A stretch of DNA of 60,532 nucleotides from JBJXGE01 sp046154185 (GCA_046154185.1 JBJXGE010000025.1:1-60532), one strand, 5' to 3'; positions 8,375 to 17,614 are shown, counted from the first letter of the stretch. The notes: generated by a model not told the origin, from the letters alone. Numbers and translations: made by a program.

Positions 8375-9117
8375 TGACGACCAGAACTTTCCGCGTGTGG
8401 CGCGGCGACAAGGCGGGCGGCGAGCTCAAAGAGTATTCGACCGACGTGACCGAGGGCATGGTCGTGCTCGACGCAGTGCATCGGATCCAGGCCGAGTCCG
8501 CGACCGATCTCGCGGTGCGCTGGAACTGCAAGGCGGGCAAGTGCGGCTCGTGCTCGGCGGAAGTGAACGGCGCGCCGCGGCTCATGTGCATGACGCGCAT
8601 GAGCGATCTGCCAGAAGACGCGCCCGTCACGATCGAGCCGATGCACGCGTTCCCGGCGATTCGCGATCTCGTCACCGACGTGTCGTGGAACTTTCGCGTC
8701 AAGAAGGGCATCAAGAAGTTCACGCCGCGGAAGCCCGACAACGCCGACGGCACGTGGCAAATCGCGCAAGAAGACGTCGATCGCGTGCAAGAGTTCCGCA
8801 AGTGCATCGAGTGTTTCCTCTGCCAAGATGTTTGCCACGTGCTGCGCGATCACCACAAGCACGAAGAGTTCATCGGCCCGCGCTATTTCGTCTATGCGGC
8901 CGCGCTCGAAATGCACCCGCTCGACACCGAAGACCGCCTCGGCGATTTGAAAAAGGCGCAAGGCATCGGCTACTGCAATATCACGAAGTGCTGCACGAAA
9001 GTCTGCCCCGAGCACATCACGATCACCGACAACGCGATCATTCCGCTCAAGGAACGCGTGGTCGACCGCTTCTATGATCCGATCAAAGTCCTGTGGCGGA
9101 AGGTGTTCGGGGGCTAG
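8374..9117 (+). CDS. sdhB: Succinate dehydrogenase iron-sulphur subunit
   Basis: This 247-aa subunit wires electrons from FAD to quinone. The [2Fe-2S] ligands lie in WNCKAGKCGSCSAEV plus a later Cys in RLMCMTRM. The C-terminal ferredoxin-like part has CIECFLCQDVC and CNITKCCTKVCPEH, which supply the [4Fe-4S] and [3Fe-4S] ligands. The GTG start at 8374 shares its G with the TAG stop of sdhA, a one-base overlap that implies translational coupling. It is the last gene of the sdh operon; the next gene starts 140 bp downstream and is unrelated. Confidence 0.95.
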   Translation: MTTRTFRVWRGDKAGGELKEYSTDVTEGMVVLDAVHRIQAESATDLAVRWNCKAGKCGSCSAEVNGAPRLMCMTRMSDLPEDAPVTIEPMHAFPAIRDLVTDVSWNFRVKKGIKKFTPRKPDNADGTWQIAQEDVDRVQEFRKCIECFLCQDVCHVLRDHHKHEEFIGPRYFVYAAALEMHPLDTEDRLGDLKKAQGIGYCNITKCCTKVCPEHITITDNAIIPLKERVVDRFYDPIKVLWRKVFGG

Positions 9118-9257
9118 CGGCCGGGTTCCGCCGGATACGCGCTGACGCCGCCGCGGACAATACCCTGCGCCCTCGGCGAATCAGCGCTTATACTTCGCTG
9201 CATTAGCGGGTTCACAGCAAGCTTCAACGATCCTGGACTCGAGATGAGAAAAACGCC

Positions 9258-11258
9258 ATGAGTCTCAAACTACAGAGTTTCGGTGTTGCCTGGCTGTTCG
9301 GTGTCACGCTCGCTCTCTTCCCGAGTGTGCTCGCGGCGCAAACAGGATACTCGCTGCGCTTTTTCGGCAACGGTTACGGCGACATCGATCGTGTGAAAAT
9401 CGCCATCGACGATCCGGCGACCAGTCTGCCCGGCCCGCCCGCGGACGTCGGCGCCACGGATTTCACGTTGGAATTCTGGATGCGCGGCGTGGCCAGCGAA
9501 AACCCGACTGGGCCGATTGGTTGTGGACCCGGCAATTCGTGGATCAATGGACACATCGTCATTGACCGTGATCGCTACGGTCAACCGCGCAACTTCGGTT
9601 TGTCGGTTGCGGACAGCCGGCTGCACTTTGGCGTCAACGGTGAATTCGGCGACACCTACACGATCTGCGGCGTCACCGACGTGCTCGACGACAACTGGCA
9701 CCACGTCGCTGTGCAGCGACGGCGCAGCGACGGATTCATGTGGCTCTACGTCGATGGCGAACTCGACGCGAGCATCGATGGACCCGACGGCGACATCTCT
9801 TATCCCGACGACGGAATTCCCGGTGACTTTTGCGGCGGACCTTGCTTGTTCAGCGATCCGTTCTTGGTCGTCGGCGCCGAGAAACACGACGCGGGTGCAA
9901 GCTATCCATCGTTTAGCGGCTGGTTCGACGAATTACGCGTGTCGGCGACTTTGCGGTATTTGAGCGGTTTCAGCGTGCCTACTGCCCCCTTCGACACCGA
10001 CCCAGCGACGGTCGCGCTGTACCACTTGGATGCCGGTAGCGGAAATTTCATCGAAGACACGGCAGCGGCGCCCGGCGGTCCCTCGCATGGGCTGCGCAGT
10101 TTCGGCGGCAGTCCCGCGGGTCCCATTTGGACGTTAGAAAATCCGTTCGCCGCCAGCTGCCCCGCGCCGGACATGCTCGTGTGCAGCAGCGCCTGTGACT
10201 CGGGCAGCGTCACCCTGAATTGGCTGAATCCGGTTGTTTACGGGGGCGGAGTCATCGTGAATCGCGATGGGTTGGAGCTATTCAACGATCCGTCCGGGAC
10301 ACTAGCGAGTTACATCGATGTGAGCCCCGGAATCGGCACGCATGTCTACTCGGTCGTGGGTGTTTGCGCGCGCGGACCCGCCGCGAGTAATTGTGTTATC
10401 GATGTCTTGCCGTGTGGTGCCCTGATCACGGTCACGGTGCCGGTGGTCGCTGCCGATCGCAATGCGGAGTACCACCCTCCGGAAGGGGAGGCACTCAACA
10501 ATGTCTACGACGCTTTGGGACTTTGCTGCGGACGCGACGCCGACGGCGAATATCAAGCCGCGTTCCAGTTTGCGCTACCCATCGCGCTCGCCAGCACAAT
10601 CGTGCAGGCACGATTAACCGTCACTGCCACGGCCGATCAATCCGGCAGTCCCATCGCGCAACTCCGCACCTACGATGTTGCGAGCGCTGCTCCCTATTCC
10701 GCAACTCACACGCATCCGTTGACACTGCATCAGACCATCGGCGGACCGCAGGTCTCTTGGGTGTTCCCGCCGTTCGTGGCGGGGAGCAGTTACGAATCGC
10801 CGGATGTCCGCGAACTCGTGAGTTGGGTCGTCAATCGACCGGATTGGAATTCTGGCAACGTCTTCGCCCTCGTGCTCGACGGCACGGCGAGTTCGCTCGG
10901 AGCCTGGCGCTGTGTTCGCAATCAACAATCTGGTAATCCCGCGACGCTGACCGTCGAGTACATAGTTCCTACGACCGGGCCGGTTTTGTTTCGTCGCGGC
11001 GATTGCAATATCAATGGAGGGTTCAATATTGCCGATGCGATCGCGATACTGTCGCAGTTGTTCGGCCTCGCGCCCGCAAGCATTTGCCCCGCCGCGTGTG
11101 ACATGAATGCCGACGGCACGTTGAACATCGCGGACCCGGTGCGGGGGCTATCAACTTTGTTCGCGTCCGGACCGCCACTGCCTGAACCGAGCGGCAGTTG
11201 CGGCAGCGCTGCCCCCGGAGATCTGGCTTGCGATAGCTTTTCGGTTTGCGTGCCGTAG
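9258..11258 (+). CDS. Secreted LamG/concanavalin-like protein with DNRLRE-type domain and dockerin-like C-terminus
   Basis: The 666-aa protein begins with a signal peptide (GVAWLFGVTLALFPSVLAAQ). Residues about 30-225 form a LamG/concanavalin-like beta-sandwich: TDFTLEFWMRG, NWHHVAVQRRR, MWLYVDGELD, GWFDELRVS, TVALYHLD. A short Fn3-like piece follows, then a segment of DNRLRE type with the AAFQFALPIALAS, VQARLTVTA and VRELVSWVVNRP pattern. From about residue 577 comes a paired calcium-loop module (RRGDCNINGGFNIADAI, DMNADGTLNIADPV) and a Cys-containing tail ending at the last residue. It is probably an exported glycan- or surface-binding protein; no catalytic site is seen. It appears to be a single-gene unit. 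Confidence 0.85.
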   Translation: MSLKLQSFGVAWLFGVTLALFPSVLAAQTGYSLRFFGNGYGDIDRVKIAIDDPATSLPGPPADVGATDFTLEFWMRGVASENPTGPIGCGPGNSWINGHIVIDRDRYGQPRNFGLSVADSRLHFGVNGEFGDTYTICGVTDVLDDNWHHVAVQRRRSDGFMWLYVDGELDASIDGPDGDISYPDDGIPGDFCGGPCLFSDPFLVVGAEKHDAGASYPSFSGWFDELRVSATLRYLSGFSVPTAPFDTDPATVALYHLDAGSGNFIEDTAAAPGGPSHGLRSFGGSPAGPIWTLENPFAASCPAPDMLVCSSACDSGSVTLNWLNPVVYGGGVIVNRDGLELFNDPSGTLASYIDVSPGIGTHVYSVVGVCARGPAASNCVIDVLPCGALITVTVPVVAADRNAEYHPPEGEALNNVYDALGLCCGRDADGEYQAAFQFALPIALASTIVQARLTVTATADQSGSPIAQLRTYDVASAAPYSATHTHPLTLHQTIGGPQVSWVFPPFVAGSSYESPDVRELVSWVVNRPDWNSGNVFALVLDGTASSLGAWRCVRNQQSGNPATLTVEYIVPTTGPVLFRRGDCNINGGFNIADAIAILSQLFGLAPASICPAACDMNADGTLNIADPVRGLSTLFASGPPLPEPSGSCGSAAPGDLACDSFSVCVP

Positions 11259-11393
11259 GACTTTGCAAGAAACCGGCTCCGCGTTTCAGATCCTGAAGTC
11301 ACGTTATTCCGATGCGCTCACGTTTTTGGGGCTAAAGAACACAGAGCGGTTCGCGTAGCAAACCACGCGGCACACAAAGGACGACCAACGTCG

Positions 11394-13409
11394 ATGACTC
11401 ACGCCCCAACCACCATTCCCTATCGCAAAGACATCGATGGACTGCGGGCCATCGCGATTCTCCCGGTGGTGTTGTTTCACAGTGGGTTCGGATGCAGCGG
11501 CGGGTTCGTCGGCGTGGACGTGTTCTTCGTCATATCGGGATACCTCATCACCGGCATTCTGCTTCGCGAGCTGGACACCGGCACATTTTCATTGGCCCGG
11601 TTTTGGCAGCGCCGAGTCCGGCGGCTCTTCCCGGTGCTGATGGTCGTCCTCCTCCTGACGATGGCGGCGGGCTGGGCGCTCCTTCTGCCATCCGAATTCG
11701 CCCTCCTCGGAGAACACAGTCTGGCCACTCTTGTCAGCGCGGCGAACTTCCGGCTCCAAGTAACGGCCGGATATTGGGCGCCGCAGGCCGAGAATCTGCC
11801 GCTCTTGCACATGTGGTCGCTCGCGGTCGAGGAGCAGTTCTACTTGCTGCTTCCCCTGCTGCTGGCGTTGGGACATCGGTTCCTGAAGCAGAGATTAGGG
11901 ATGGCGCTTGGACTCGCTTGCGCGTTCTCGCTGGTCTATTGCCTCCGTTCTCATGAGGAGCATTCGAAATCGACGTTCTTTCTGTTGCCGGGACGCGCCT
12001 GGGAGCTGCTACTCGGATCTGTTACGAGTTGGTGGGTTCAGCGCGGCTTTAGGATGCGCGAATACCTCGCGCCGTTTGCGGCGTGGCTGGGGCTGGGGAT
12101 GATTCTCGTCCCCGCGTTCGCGTTGAAGCGAGACGTGACTTGGCCTGGCCCGCTGGCTTTACTTCCCACGGTCGGAACGATGCTGCTCATCGTCGCCAAC
12201 GCACATTCCACCAGCGCCTCGCGGATTCTCTCGCTTTCGCCGCTACGGTTCGTCGGTCTGATCTCGTATTCTTTGTATCTCTGGCACTGGCCGATCCTCG
12301 TCTTTACGAGAATCTACCGTTATCCGGAACCGCCCACTCGCTGGGATTTGGTTCTGGCGATCACCGCGGCGGTCGCGCTCTCGGCGCTCACCTGGCGCTT
12401 TGTCGAGCACCCATTCCGATACAAGGCCTCAGTTTCCCAGCGCGACAATAAACGCTTCTTCGCCGCCATCTTCGTTGTGTGGGCGGGTGTGGGTCTGATG
12501 AGTCACGCGGTGTATTGGACGAACGGATTCCATGAACTGTTTTATCGCCGCCTGCCGGAAAGTGCGCAAATAGTGAAACGGCGCCCGGCCCGTGAGTCCT
12601 TCCGCCGCTACAACGCCGCGGCTGTACTCGAACAGGGTGGCGTGAAGTTCTGTTGCGAAGACAGAACTCCCCGTATTGTCGTGCTGGGCTCCAGCCACGG
12701 GATGATGCTCGGTTCGGTCTTCGAGCACTTGAGCGCCACGCACCGGGTGCCGCTCGCAATGTTCACGTGGAACGGAAGCCCCGGACTTTTCGCCGGCAAT
12801 AACACCTATGTGACCGTCGGCGGCAGTTCGAATCTGGAGAAGCGCCGCCGCGATGATCTGGTGAAACGGTTCATCGCCGAATGGAAGCCGGCTTTCGTCG
12901 TCATCGCGGGTCGGTGGGATCTCGAAGCAACGAGCGCATGGGCCGCCGAGACGGAAGCCTCCTTCACCGAATTCCAACAGGCGGTTCACGGCACCGTTGA
13001 GTGGTTGTCCAACCACACGGCGAAGATCGTCATCGTCGGGCAAGTTCCGTTGCTCCCGCTGCCGAACGACGACATCGCGCGAGACATCCTCGTTCGCTAC
13101 CGGCGCGACGAATATCGCCTGCCGCGCTTCGTCGAGCGGCCGGACGATGCGGCGCGCCGTCGCAGAGCTTCCGCTTTCTTCGCCACATGGAGCAACGCAG
13201 AACTGAAATTCATCGAGCCGGAAGGGCTATTTCTGCACCCAGACGGCGCTATCCGCTACCACAACGACGAAGTCGTCCTTTATCAGGACGACGACCACCT
13301 GAATCACTTCGGCGCATTGGAAATGAGGAACCTGCTCGCTGCCATTTTCACGGAAGCGAAAGCTGCACTCGAAACCGCCAGCGAAGCTACAAACCCTACC
13401 GGTAGATGA
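11394..13409 (+). CDS. Acyltransferase 3 / SGNH fusion (OafA-type O-acetyltransferase)
   Basis: The 671-aa protein starts with the acyltransferase-3 signature YRKDIDGLRAIAILPVVLFH and GGFVGVDVFFVISGYLITG, followed by about ten to eleven membrane helices (LHMWSLAVEEQFYLLLPLLL, LSYSLYLWHWPILVF). After a soluble break at about residue 390 there is a periplasmic SGNH-like domain: VVLGSSHGMMLGSVF supplies the block I Ser, FVVIAGRWDLEA a central block, and DDDHLNHFGA the block V Asp/His. This layout matches OafA-type enzymes that O-acetylate cell-surface polysaccharide. AAGGACG lies about 12 bases upstream of the ATG. It stands alone, and its exact acceptor is unknown. Confidence 0.93.
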   Translation: MTHAPTTIPYRKDIDGLRAIAILPVVLFHSGFGCSGGFVGVDVFFVISGYLITGILLRELDTGTFSLARFWQRRVRRLFPVLMVVLLLTMAAGWALLLPSEFALLGEHSLATLVSAANFRLQVTAGYWAPQAENLPLLHMWSLAVEEQFYLLLPLLLALGHRFLKQRLGMALGLACAFSLVYCLRSHEEHSKSTFFLLPGRAWELLLGSVTSWWVQRGFRMREYLAPFAAWLGLGMILVPAFALKRDVTWPGPLALLPTVGTMLLIVANAHSTSASRILSLSPLRFVGLISYSLYLWHWPILVFTRIYRYPEPPTRWDLVLAITAAVALSALTWRFVEHPFRYKASVSQRDNKRFFAAIFVVWAGVGLMSHAVYWTNGFHELFYRRLPESAQIVKRRPARESFRRYNAAAVLEQGGVKFCCEDRTPRIVVLGSSHGMMLGSVFEHLSATHRVPLAMFTWNGSPGLFAGNNTYVTVGGSSNLEKRRRDDLVKRFIAEWKPAFVVIAGRWDLEATSAWAAETEASFTEFQQAVHGTVEWLSNHTAKIVIVGQVPLLPLPNDDIARDILVRYRRDEYRLPRFVERPDDAARRRRASAFFATWSNAELKFIEPEGLFLHPDGAIRYHNDEVVLYQDDDHLNHFGALEMRNLLAAIFTEAKAALETASEATNPTGR

Positions 13410-13498
13410 AATAATTCGGCGCGTTTTTTCGCACGTGGCACGTCTGCCCGAAATCGTGACGAGAGACGAACCCGGTTAGTTGCGCCGGTCATTCACCG

Positions 13499-14767
13499 CT
13501 AGTCGTCCTCCTCATCCTCGTCGTCTTCTTCCTCCTCCGGCTCGATGAAGCCGACGATGATGAGTTCGAGGTCGTCTTGTTTCACGAGACCGAGCCCCTC
13601 GGCATAGAAGCGGATGGCGCGCGCGGCGGGTGCTGGGCCGAGGAGATCCGCGACGACGAGAACATTTGCGAAGCGTCCGTAGTCGAGTTCGAGCATCGGC
13701 AGGAGTCGCATCGGCTGGATCGTGGCGGGCGCGCGGCCAGTACTCAAGGGTGGTGGTTCGCCGGGTAGCAGGATCCACGGCGTGGCGCTAGCGAAGTGTT
13801 GGCTCGCGAGAAGTCGGCCGCTCAAATAGGACTCCCGCTCTTCGGCGAAGCAGTAAAGCTCCTGAGTCGTTTGGCAAATCGCGACGAAGCGGCGCGTGAC
13901 GCGCCGTAGGCCGCTCCAGTCCGATTCGCGTTCCTCGACGATTCGAGTCAGAATTCCCTCGACGAACTGCGGCGTATGGAGAACCGTCGATTCGAGTCGT
14001 CGCCCCTGCGCGCTCGCGAGTACGAGCCGCAGTCCAGGCTCGAGGCTGAAAAACGGCGTCGTGCCGTTGCACGTGAACGGGCAATTCGGGACCATCGCGC
14101 CGCGCGGCGGTGCTATGTAGAAAGTACTCTCGGCAACGCAGCGATTGCCGTTCGCGCACAACGTCAAGACATCCAATTTACACGCGACTCCGGGCGCGAA
14201 ACTCCCGGGCGGGATCGTGAGTGAATGCGTGCGCGCATCAAACTTCCAAGTTTGCTTCTGCGCGCCTTGCTCGATCTCAACCAAGTATCCCACCGCGCCG
14301 TCGACCGCCGCCCATTCGATTTGTGCGGCGTCGGGCTCCAGGACCTCGTGATGGCCCGGCGTAACAACGGGCGCCGGTAGTGTCGTGTGCGTGAGTTCGG
14401 CGTCGAGATACTGCACGTCGTCGCCGATTCTCGCTTCGAATGTATACGTGCCCTCGGGGTAGGCGGCAGTAACGGCATCGAGATCAGGCTCCGCACCTTC
14501 GATTTCCATCTGGGTTAGATCCGGAACGCGCGGATTGCCGGATAACTCCAAGATCAAGCGCCGATTCGGGGACCAAACTCGCAGTCGCTTCATCGCCGCG
14601 CTCGACTTGCACGAGATGAGCACCTTGGCATCCCCATCGGTCGCATTGACTTCGAATGCAATAGCGACGTCGATGCTCTGGGCCGCGGCGAAACCGCCGA
14701 TATTCATCGAAACGACACCGCCGGCTAAGATCCCGGCGACCGCGAGCATTGTGCGACGCATTCGCAT
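13499..14767 (-). CDS. Exported two-module protein (Fn3-like N-module, LEPG C-module) with acidic tail
   Basis: This 422-aa protein of unknown function has a signal peptide (MLAVAGILAGGVVSMNIGGFAAAQ). Residues about 30-215 form an Fn3-like module with AAYPEGTYTFEARI, QIEWAAVDGAVGYLVEIEQ and SLTIPPGSFAPG; the exported protein at 17753-18517 has the same module. Residues about 235-405 form a second module beginning PFFSLEPGLRLVLAS, then TRIVEERESDW and FYAEGLGLVKQDDLEL; the PepSY protein at 20756-21907 has the same module. The last residues are almost all Glu/Asp. AAGGGAG precedes the ATG. It diverges from the response regulator gene across a region with an OmpR-type repeat array, which suggests control by that regulator. 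The acidic tail may bind cations, but this is inference. Confidence 0.75.
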   Translation of the reverse strand: MRMRRTMLAVAGILAGGVVSMNIGGFAAAQSIDVAIAFEVNATDGDAKVLISCKSSAAMKRLRVWSPNRRLILELSGNPRVPDLTQMEIEGAEPDLDAVTAAYPEGTYTFEARIGDDVQYLDAELTHTTLPAPVVTPGHHEVLEPDAAQIEWAAVDGAVGYLVEIEQGAQKQTWKFDARTHSLTIPPGSFAPGVACKLDVLTLCANGNRCVAESTFYIAPPRGAMVPNCPFTCNGTTPFFSLEPGLRLVLASAQGRRLESTVLHTPQFVEGILTRIVEERESDWSGLRRVTRRFVAICQTTQELYCFAEERESYLSGRLLASQHFASATPWILLPGEPPPLSTGRAPATIQPMRLLPMLELDYGRFANVLVVADLLGPAPAARAIRFYAEGLGLVKQDDLELIIVGFIEPEEEEDDEDEEDD

Positions 14768-14876
14768 TCAACATCTCCCTTCGAAGGCTGAGCCCCGCCA
14801 TCAGCGTCGACACCTCGCGGGCGGCCGCGCGGTCGACATTTCTGAGTGGTTTGAGCGGAGAGTCTACCGCGTGGAC

Positions 14877-14903
14877 ATGAACGGGAAATGAAGTTCACAT
14901 GAG
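14877..14903. promoter_or_regulatory. Three RTGAR half-sites at 11-bp period, probable OmpR-type regulator box
   Basis: In the 315-bp divergent region between the exported protein (start 14767, minus) and the response regulator (start 15083, plus), the plus strand reads ATGAACGGGAA, then ATGAAGTTCAC, then ATGAG. The half-site ATGA(A/G) begins at 14877, 14888 and 14899, exactly 11 bases apart. OmpR/PhoB-family regulators bind head-to-tail direct repeats with this spacing. The array is about 110 bp from one start and 180 bp from the other, so it could serve both genes. I see no confident -35/-10 pair, and the rest of the region shows nothing else. Confidence 0.55.
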
Positions 14904-15082
14904 TCGCGGGTCGGCGGCGTCAGGCGCCGCGGGCACCCGCCGCGGCTGCACCACCTCGCAACGCGCGGCTCGCCAACGAGATGAGCATCGCTCACGGAGG
15001 TTTCACTCGTGGTTCATCTCCCGTCGCTACAATCTGGGCCGCACAGACACAAACGCCTTTCGTCTTGGGAGCGAGGACCGAC

Positions 15083-15760
15083 ATGCGAGTGCTAATTGTC
15101 GAGGACGACCAGGAACTCGCCGCGATCTTGCGTCGCGGCTTCGAAGAAGAACTCTGGTCGGTGGCCGTCGCGCACGACGGCGCCGCCGGCCGTCACCTGG
15201 CGCTCACCGAAGATTTTGACCTCATCATTCTCGATCTCATGCTGCCGGTCATCGACGGCGTCGCCATCTGTAGTCAACTGCGAGCCCGCAAGCGGCAAAC
15301 GCCGGTGATCATGTTGACCGCACGCGACACCATCGACGATCGCGTGCTCGGATTGGACGCCGGCGCCGACGACTATCTCGTCAAACCGTTCTCCATCAGT
15401 GAGCTGTTCGCTCGCATTCGGGCGCTCATGCGTCGGGTGGCGAATCGGACGAGCGCGACGCTGCGGGTCGGTTCCTTGACACTCGATCCGGCGACCGACT
15501 TCGTGAATTTCAACGACCGGCGCATTACGCTCACTGCACGCGAGTTTGCGCTCATGCAGTTTTTCATGCAGAACCCTGAGCGCGTGCTCTCGCGCACGGT
15601 GATTCTCGAAAAAGTTTGGGATTCGAACTACGAAGGACTGAGCAACGTCGTCGACGTCTACGTCAAAACATTGCGCCAAAAATTAGAGGCAGACGGCGAA
15701 GATCGACTGATCGAAACGATTCGGGGCCGCGGCTACCGGCTCGCGGAGTCTCGCGCGTGA
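15083..15760 (+). CDS. OmpR-family response regulator (system 1)
   Basis: The 225-aa regulator has a receiver domain (MRVLIVEDDQ; phospho-acceptor Asp51 in LIILDLMLPVIDG; conserved Thr in MLTARD; Lys in YLVKPF) and a winged-helix DNA-binding domain (LTAREFALMQFF ... VVDVYVKTLRQKL ... IRGRGYRL). I start it at ATG 15083, with GGGAGCGAGG upstream; a longer frame from 14981 would add residues that match nothing in receiver domains. The last four bases GTGA overlap the start of the histidine kinase, so the two are co-translated. Probable target sites are the RTGAR arrays at 14877-14903 and 17574-17614. Confidence 0.94.
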   Translation: MRVLIVEDDQELAAILRRGFEEELWSVAVAHDGAAGRHLALTEDFDLIILDLMLPVIDGVAICSQLRARKRQTPVIMLTARDTIDDRVLGLDAGADDYLVKPFSISELFARIRALMRRVANRTSATLRVGSLTLDPATDFVNFNDRRITLTAREFALMQFFMQNPERVLSRTVILEKVWDSNYEGLSNVVDVYVKTLRQKLEADGEDRLIETIRGRGYRLAESRA

Positions 15761-17568
15761 AGCTGAGCATAACAGCCCGGCTGACGCTCACCACCGCGTT
15801 GCTCACGCTGCTGGTGTTCGCGGTCTTCGGCGTTGCCCTCGCGGTCTCGCTCGTCGCCGGCATTCGCGCCGATGCGACGACGCGCGCCGAGGATCTGTTG
15901 CGCCAACTCGCGTTCAACGCCAATCACCAGTGGGATGGATTGCTCGATCTGGGCGGCGAAGCCCAGCTCGGCGTCATTCGATTGAGCACGCGCGATTGGG
16001 CGCTCGTGCGCGGCGACGGCCGCGTTCTGACCGCGCAAGGAGTGTTCGTCGACGCGCCCGAACTCGTTCAAGTCGGCGCGTCGCAAGTGCGCGAGCGCGG
16101 CGACGACGTGTACAGAATTGCGTCGACGCCGCTCTTCGCGCACGAGCTGGATTCGTTCGCGAATCTGCCGAGTCAAGTGCAAGAGACCGTGCGCCGCGAG
16201 TCGACGACGGGCCAATTCTTGCGCGCCAAATATGAAGTGCAGACAGGCGGCAAGACAGTTATCGAAGTCCGACTGCTCGAAGGAGAGCAAGTCGTCGAGT
16301 TGGAAATCACCTACGGCGGCAAACTGCTCGATCGAGTCGACCGTCGACTCGCGGTGCCGCCCGACCTTCGCGCGCTGGTCGCGTCATCGGGACCCTTCGA
16401 GCAAGTCGAGCCGGCCGGCTGGCGCGCGCACCAAGGACAACTCGTGGCCTTGTTCGCGGGCAAACGTGCGGACGGCACGTCCAGCGAGATCGCGGTGAGC
16501 CGGCTGGGCGAACAGTTCGAGCTCGACGCCGACCGCAACATCATCGCCAACCTACCGGCGTCGCGAATCTGGCTGGCGACAGCGGTCGACGCGACCGCCG
16601 AGCGCGCCGCTGCGTGGCGAACTTGCATCGCCGTGGCGCTGGGGTTCCTCGCGCTGTGGATGCTTGTGGTGTTCGTCGGTCGGTACGTCACGCGCCAAGC
16701 GATGTCGCCGGTGCAAAAAATCGTCGACTCGCTCGAGGCCATCGAGATCACCAATCTCGACGCCCGGCTGCCCGTGCTCAACCCCGAAGACGAGCTTGGG
16801 CGCATTTCGGCGACCATCAACGGCATGCTCGAACGCATCAAACTCGGTTATGCGCGCGAGCAAAAATTCACGGCCGACGCCTCGCATGAGTTGCGCAGCC
16901 CCATCGCGAAAGTGCTCGCGGACATCGACGTTGCGCTCGCGAAGGCGCGCAGCTCCGAGGAGTATCGAGCGACGTTGGTGCGTTGCCAGTCTTACGCGCT
17001 CGGCATGCGCAGGCTCGTCGAGTCGCTCCTGTCGCTGGCCCGGCTCGATGCGCGCCGCGACGAGGCGCGCGTGCGCTCGTTCGATCTCACCGACATGGCC
17101 GCGGACGTGATCAGAGTTTTCCCGCATGAGCAAGCGGCGCGAATCCACCTCGACTTGTCCGCGACCGACACCGTCGTCACTGCCACCGGCGTGCCGGAGC
17201 TCGTGCGAATTCTGCTGCAAAACTTGCTCGACAACGCCCTCCGTTACAGTCCGCCGCTGAGTCCGGTCGACTTGCGACTCGCGCGCCATAACGGCTGCGT
17301 CGAGATTACGGTCGACGATCACGGTTGCGGGATTCCGGCGGAGCAAATAGACCTCGTGTTCTCGCGGTTCTATCGGGTCGACAAAGCGCGCGCGCGCGAA
17401 ACGGGTGGGTTCGGGCTCGGACTTGCGATCGTCGATGAGATTGCGCGCGTGCACGGCGGCAAAGTTCAGCTCGCGAATCGTGTCGATTGCGGCTTACGCG
17501 CGACCTTCTCCTTGCCCGCCAGCGATGCGCAGAAGGCCGCGCCGGCGCGCGTCGATGTTGACGCCTAA
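15757..17568 (+). CDS. Sensor histidine kinase with PepSY-like periplasmic domain (system 1)
   Basis: This 603-aa inner-membrane kinase has two membrane helices (about 10-35 and 290-310). Between them lies a sensor region of about 250 residues, unusually large for this class. Within it, residues about 137-196 (LPSQVQETVRRES ... YEVQTGGKTVIEVRLLEGEQ ... LEITYGGKLLD) align by eye with the PepSY-like lipoprotein encoded at 22118-22543; a weaker second copy may cover 200-262. Then come a HAMP region, HisKA with His377 in TADASHELRSPIAK, and an HATPase with NLLDNALRYSP, DHGCGIP and GGFGLGLAIV. GTG at 15757 overlaps the regulator's stop. The sensor fold suggests that it reads, or mimics, the exported PepSY proteins of the locus. 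Confidence 0.93.
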   Translation: MKLSITARLTLTTALLTLLVFAVFGVALAVSLVAGIRADATTRAEDLLRQLAFNANHQWDGLLDLGGEAQLGVIRLSTRDWALVRGDGRVLTAQGVFVDAPELVQVGASQVRERGDDVYRIASTPLFAHELDSFANLPSQVQETVRRESTTGQFLRAKYEVQTGGKTVIEVRLLEGEQVVELEITYGGKLLDRVDRRLAVPPDLRALVASSGPFEQVEPAGWRAHQGQLVALFAGKRADGTSSEIAVSRLGEQFELDADRNIIANLPASRIWLATAVDATAERAAAWRTCIAVALGFLALWMLVVFVGRYVTRQAMSPVQKIVDSLEAIEITNLDARLPVLNPEDELGRISATINGMLERIKLGYAREQKFTADASHELRSPIAKVLADIDVALAKARSSEEYRATLVRCQSYALGMRRLVESLLSLARLDARRDEARVRSFDLTDMAADVIRVFPHEQAARIHLDLSATDTVVTATGVPELVRILLQNLLDNALRYSPPLSPVDLRLARHNGCVEITVDDHGCGIPAEQIDLVFSRFYRVDKARARETGGFGLGLAIVDEIARVHGGKVQLANRVDCGLRATFSLPASDAQKAAPARVDVDA

Positions 17569-17573
17569 GCCCG

Positions 17574-17614
17574 CTCATCTTCCTTTCATGATTTCAAATT
17601 CACGCGGCGCTCAC
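17574..17614. promoter_or_regulatory. Paired RTGAR half-sites (11-bp spacing) ahead of the N-module gene
   Basis: On the plus strand CTCAT at 17574 and TTCAT at 17585 are 11 bases apart, as are TTCAC at 17599 and CTCAC at 17610. On the minus strand these are RTGAR-N6-RTGAR pairs, the same pattern as the triple array at 14877-14903. They lie between the kinase stop (17568) and the exported protein start (17753). Binding of response regulator 1 is inferred from pattern and position only. Confidence 0.4.
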
